Of a stretch of 64,000 bases of DNA, positions 11,408 to 64,000 are shown one piece after another. Source of the DNA: Diadophis punctatus similis (Eukaryota > Chordata > Lepidosauria > Squamata > Dipsadidae). Both the position numbers and the translations under genes were made by a program. The DNA lies in NCBI GenBank assembly GCA_023053685.1, contig JALIGW010000005.1, positions 21,563,001 to 21,627,000 of the forward strand, read 5' to 3'. A model generated the notes under the pieces. The model saw only the letters and a list, made by a program, of their open reading frames with translations. It was not told where the DNA came from and made no database searches. Each line of letters begins with the position of its first letter. Position 1 is the first letter of the stretch.

Positions 11408-12597
11408 CTACCCCGACACCCAACCAATGTGAGTATGGACAGATGGCAGCTTAGATGCCAGTCCAAGGTTATCAGGCTAGTGAAAATCATTATGAAAGTA
11501 TAATACAGCTATCTTTCTAGTCATCAAGAGAACAGCCAATATTTATGAATTATGGAAAGTAGAAAGAAAAAGCCTAGATTTTACATTATGGAGCACCAAT
11601 CATTTTTGTGCATTTGGCTTCAATCTTATCTGCAATTTTAAAAAACCCAGATTATATCTGAGGATTCGCTTCCAAGGCAATTCCTGAACAAGAGTCTAGA
11701 GAACTGAGATTTATTGCCAAGCCGTAGTGGGAAGTCTGACAATAATAGTATTGCTTTTAGTCCTAGATCACAGCTGAAGCTTGGGACTTAGCTCCAAAAT
11801 ACAGATTATATATATGAAGGCTATTAAAGATCCTATGAATATTTGTTATTTTCCAAGTACAAATATTAGACATGTCTTGGATTACCCTGCTAGAATATTA
11901 TATTGGAGCAGAAACTAGGCAGTAAACATAATATTGTAAGAATAATAAGACTGAAAAACTGGGTATTGTTTATTCTATAAAGATAGTTACCCAATGCCAG
12001 TTGTGATTTCAGCTGAATGTGTATACAATGTTTCAATGTTGACACATCTTCTTAGTGTAGCATGTGTTTGTGATGGTCTAATCATATTGATTGTAATGCA
12101 GGAGGAAAAGGAAAGTCTTGTTATTTGCCTCTGTTGGCATGATTTCTTCTCCAGGCAAATGTACCCATTATTAGTTTCTAAGTGACTTAGTGCTTCAGTA
12201 GTTGAACTACTGAATTTAAGTGGAACTCCATCCAAACCAAGAATATTTAGGATTGCATCCTAAGCTTGACTTTACATACGCTCAACCTTTTCTCCATTCT
12301 CCACTATGAACTCACCTACTTTCTGCAGAAAATAATTAATATAATGACTCTGGAATGGAGTACAAAGAAGTGCTAGACAAATTAATCTGGAGGTTGGGTT
12401 TGAATGAACAGTGAATCATTAACAAGCCAACATTTCAGCCTAGCATGTTAGATAAATCAAATAGGTAAGTATTTGAAATAGGTAATTATTCAAATAGGTA
12501 AATATTTAGTGGCTACTGTGCTCTGGAAACCCCATCTTACCCATTCAAACTAACCGGGAGTAAATGCAAGAACATCAGGCAAAGGCAGCCCTTAAAG

Positions 12598-12672
12598 CAG
12601 TGTTTCTCAATCTGCGCAAGGGAATTCTGGGAGTTGAAGTCCGTATCTCTTAAAGTTGTCTAGGTTGAGAAA
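12598..12672. mobile_element. hAT hairpin MITE fragment
   Basis: Begins cagtgtttctcaatct, includes attctgggagttgaagtc, ends near ttgagaaata. Same family as 14767-14862. Confidence 0.65.
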
Positions 12673-12674
12673 TA

Positions 12675-13068
12675 CAGGTAGTCCTCAACTTACGACTACA
12701 ATTGAGCCCAACATTTCTATTGTTAAGTGATATATTTGTTAAGTGAGTCTTGCCCCATTTTACTGTGATCTTCCTTGCCACAGTTAAGTGAATCACTGCA
12801 GTTGGTAAGTTAGTAACCTGGTTGTTAAGTGAATCTGGCTTCCCCATTGACTTTGCTTGTCAGAAGTTCACAAAATGTGATCATGTGACCCCAGGACATA
12901 GCAACAGTCATAAGTATGAACCAGTTACCAAGCATCTGAATTTTGATCACACGATCATGGGGATGCTTCAAAGGTTGTAACTGTGAAAAATGGTCATGTC
13001 ACTTTTTTCAGTGCCTTTGTAACTTTGAACGGTCACTAAATGAACTGTTGTAAGTCAAGGACTATCTG
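12675..13068. mobile_element. Tc1/mariner-like non-autonomous element, about 394 bp
   Basis: Ends CAGGTAGTCCTC and GGACTATCTG form inverted repeats and are flanked by TA on both sides (12673-12674, 13069-13070). Full-length copy of a family also at 14887, 16105, 44847 and 53287. No transposase frame. Confidence 0.75.
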
Positions 13069-13076
13069 TAATGCCA

Positions 13077-13280
13077 AAGGAGAATATTTGTAGCTCAGGG
13101 TTGAAATGGTGCTATCTGAGCTTGCTGGTTTTCTCGCAGACGTTTCATTAACCAAACTTGGTAACATCATCAGTTTAAAGCCCATCAGCTGCTAGCTCTG
13201 ATAATGTTACCTAGTTTAGGTAAGGAAACGGCTGCAAGGAAACAAGCAATCTCAGAGAGCACCATGGAGCCCTCATAATG
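13077..13280. mobile_element. Fold-back element copy (4545-8105 family)
   Basis: tttgtagctcaggg...ttctcgcagacgtttcatta and its inverted partner ...ggtaaggaaacggctgcaag...cagagagcaccatgg. The minus strand at about 13130-13175 reads ctgatgatgttacc...aatgaaacgtctgc, the same hammerhead-like core as at 8014-8054. Confidence 0.65.
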
Positions 13281-13302
13281 CCAATCTCCAATTGGAGATT
13301 CT

Positions 13303-13430
13303 CCAATCTTATTATTTTATTTATTAGTTATTTATTTGTCAAACATGTACAAGATAATAGGTATTTGTATAAACATAACATAAGCAAAGAAGTACACATA
13401 AATGAGGACAATCTTCGTGTTAAGCCTGGG
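13303..13430 (-). mobile_element. Rex/CR1-like LINE 3' end, minus strand
   Basis: The reverse complement of attttatttattagttatttatttgtcaaacatgtac corresponds to the LINE 3' end tgtttgacaaataaata found at 52235-52256 and 54612-54650. Confidence 0.6.
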
Positions 13431-14007
13431 CTACTTGAGGCTACCACGATTTGTAAGACCCACATCTGGTCGCCACTGACTCGAGTCACCAAAGGGCTCC
13501 GTAATTTATCCTTAAAAAAAAAAAAGGCGGGAAGGCTCAGCATTTGAGGAGCCGCCGGCTAAGGCCAAAACCCAGCCAATTAGCAGCTGCAGCGCGGAAA
13601 CTTCTCCTCCGCTTATAGCGGAGTTACTCTTTAAAGGAGAGCCGGCGATGCCTCCCCTTTTTTCGGCCACCGGCCCGGAACAAGGCGGGGCCTCCCTTCT
13701 TGGCTCCAGCCTGGCCGAGGGCGAGGCAGCTCGGTTGCCAGGGGCGCTGCCTCGCTCGGCAAACACACTTGTCGGCCGGCGCCGGGAGGGAGGCGCGGCG
13801 AGCCAAACCGTCGGGGAGGGGGAAGAGACGGACCCCAACTAGCTACAGGAGAAGAACGTGGGGACGGGGCGTCGCTGGGCAGGGGAGGAGGCGGCGGCGG
13901 CGGCGGAGGATCCCGGAGAGAGTCCGGCTGGGCGTTGGAAGTCGAGTCCTCTCGGGTCGCTTCTTGTCCCCGCCGGGAGCCAGAAAAGACCCTCGGAAGC
14001 AGCTGCG

Positions 14008-62340
<48,333 letters not shown>

Positions 62341-62365
62341 GTATTAAAAGATATTTTATTTATTA

Positions 62366-62603
62366 TGTATTAGTGAGATTTATATACCGCCTCATAGTGC
62401 AAGCACTCTCTAAGCGGTTTAAGCAATGTATATATTTACATTGGCCCCCAACAATCTGGGTCCTCATTTTACCTACCTCGGAAGGATGGAAGGCTGAGTC
62501 AACCCTGAGCCGGTGAGATTTGAACAGCTGAACTCAAATGATCATAGTCAGCTAAAGTAGCCTGCAGTACTGCTCTCTAACCGCTGCGCCACCTCGGCTC
62601 ATC
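62366..62603 (-). mobile_element. tRNA-derived SINE (family A), minus strand, near full length
   Basis: tatataccgcctcatagtgc (3' region) through ggtcctcattttacctacct to taaccgctgcgccacctcgg (tRNA-like head). Begins 25 bases after the exon 9 donor. Confidence 0.9.
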
Positions 62604-62957
62604 GATGATCTTTGTATTATATTTTAATGAAGATCCATCTTTTAAAAAGGGCTATACTCCAAGACAAATTCTATCCAGATTTATATTATCTGTACATAGT
62701 TTCTTTATATTTCAGGATGCTGCGATTTGTCTGCTTTTTAGTATCCTTTTTGAAAAGTGGAGGTTCTACCTATAGGCCTTAATTATAAAACACATAACAG
62801 ATAAATTGCACGCTGGTACGTATGTCTTTACTATTTGCTGATAACTTATAAGATAGGTGGTTTTATTTTTCATTCAACTCTCACATATACAGAGAAGAAA
62901 AATATAGTTGCAAATAATATAGTTGACAAAAACAAGAAATAATTAAGATTTAAAAAT

Positions 62958-63436
62958 AGGTTGTAGAGGAGGCAGCATTAGAACAGCTGTATATACCTAG
63001 AAAAAAGAAGTTATATGTATAAATATGATATGGAAAGTATATGAGTCTAGAAGGGGCACCGGTAATTAAATGATGTAGGAGTATATATTATCAGTCTGTT
63101 AAAACATAAGGTGAATTATGATTAGAATCACTCAGGGAAAGGTTAAGAGAGAGAAAGAGGAAGTAGAAAGGGAAGGGAGGGGAGGAGGGAAGTAGGAAGG
63201 GGGAGAGAAGGAGAAAGAAGGTAGGAGGAGGAGAGGGAGATAGAGGGAGGGGAGTGCTATGAAATGAGGGAAAAACAGACTGATAAATAGCAGTATAAAT
63301 AGGTGTAAAACTAGTATATTGATTTATGATATATTGAATAGAAATGAATAATTATGTATGTTTTGATATGACCTATGGTATATGCATGGATGTGTATATG
63401 GAGGTTGTGGGGAAAAAATAAAATAAAAATTAAAAA
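62958..63436 (+). mobile_element. L1-type retroinsertion, 479 bp, 13-bp TSD
   Basis: Exact duplications aagatttaaaaat at 62945-62957 and 63437-63449, with an A-rich right end. The middle holds a long polypurine tract (63146-63253), a feature known from L1 3' UTRs. No coding frame, so the L1 assignment is inferred. Confidence 0.65.
63146..63253. repeat. Polypurine tract, about 108 nt
   Basis: Almost only A and G (few T interruptions): aagagagagaaagaggaagt and onward to gggaggggag. Confidence 0.95.
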
Positions 63437-64000
63437 AAGATTTAAAAATCTGTGAAAAGTGAATATGAAGAAGGCCAGTAATGATATGTGAAGGAGTGGA
63501 ATGGAATGAATGGAATAAAATTAATGCTGAGAAAAAAATTAATAAGTCAGTCATAAATTCTGTGGGAATGTTAAACAATATAGCTACAGAGAGACATCTT
63601 AAAGAATGTTAAGAGTGAGCTAAATGTCCAGAGATGTGTCTCAGGAATTCGAACATTAACTTAAAGTAAACAGTAAAGACTATGACTTTGTCAGAGATAG
63701 GCCAGATCCATTACCAAAGTGACGAGGAGAAAATCATGGCTTAAGTCCAAAACAAGCATTGCCTAAGTGGCTCAGACAGATACCTCTCTGATTCATGTGG
63801 GTGTAAGAAGGAGGAGGCGATACAGAACAATCACACTTCCATGATTCTGTGTAGCCACTTTCAATACAAAAGTCTTATTTTACCTGTGGAATTGATTTGT
63901 GGACTACTTGGTGAGGCTGACATTTACATGATTTGATCTTTATCCTGTTTTTGCCATTTTTTGACTTGATATACTATACACAGGATTGTTCCGATGTCTT

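Noticed and set aside
13858..14007. N-terminal extension of KNDC1 from the open frame upstream
   Set aside because: The frame is open but I see no ATG in it, and similarity to other KNDC1 proteins starts at the 14008 ATG.
62366..62603. tRNA gene (A and B box-like motifs), also at 23602, 53499, 40785 and 59105
   Set aside because: These are SINE heads: same body and tail in each copy, no intact cloverleaf.

Overview
This window looks like nuclear DNA of a squamate reptile, probably a snake (inference). It is AT-rich, has no prokaryotic gene layout, and is packed with reptile-type repeats: CR1, L2-like, Rex/CR1-like, L1, RTE/BovB-like and Penelope-like retroelements, a DIRS-type tyrosine-recombinase element, tRNA-derived SINEs, many small hAT transposons, a Tc1/mariner-like inverted-repeat family, and long (CA), (TA), (AAAT) and (ATTC) microsatellites. 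The only host gene I can support is the 5' half of KNDC1 (very-KIND, a brain Ras guanine-nucleotide exchange factor) on the + strand.

KNDC1 layout: a CpG-rich promoter (about 13540-14090) leads into coding exon 1 (start codon 14008). Eight more coding exons follow at 24552-24750, 37241-37299, 48410-48556, 52456-52573, 54671-55608, 60678-60792, 62114-62185 and 62279-62340. Joined, they give 592 codons in one frame: the whole first KIND domain (exons 2-5), the long linker (exon 6) and the start of the second KIND domain (exons 7-9). The rest of KIND2, RasN and RasGEF must lie beyond base 64000. Introns 1-3 are 10-12 kb and mostly transposons.

Region by region. 1-13500: upstream DNA with a Penelope-like relic (about 2280-2775), a four-deep transposon nest (4545-8100), a CpG-rich unclassified repeat (about 10860-11165), and a Tc1-like element beside a fold-back element (12675-13280). 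14074-24551 (intron 1): CR1, hAT and Tc1-like elements, a 500-bp L1 fragment, a long compound microsatellite, a CR1/L2 LINE end, an L2-like LINE split by a hAT element, and a hAT holding both a SINE and a second hAT. 24751-37240 (intron 2): an old SINE, a DIRS element split by a young L1 with a 212-bp target duplication, a 35-bp minisatellite, and RTE/BovB-like relics. 37300-48409 (intron 3): hAT elements (one with 134-nt hairpin arms carrying repeated CCGGAAGTGC motifs), a TIR element, SINEs and microsatellites. 48557-54670: CR1/L2 and Rex/CR1-like LINEs, one of which ends 20 bases from the exon 6 splice acceptor. 55609-64000: hairpin MITEs, CR1, a transposon carrying a TRUB2-like exon fragment, the last exons, a SINE and a TSD-flanked retroinsertion with a polypurine tract.

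The genes here do not form a pathway. The biology is one neural gene whose introns have repeatedly absorbed mobile DNA. The most unusual items are the captured TRUB2-like fragment, the 212-bp target-site duplication, hammerhead-like motifs in a fold-back repeat, the ETS-motif hairpin, and a 42-bp copied DIRS segment next to a hairpin minisatellite. Element names are from sequence hallmarks and memory of families, not from searches.
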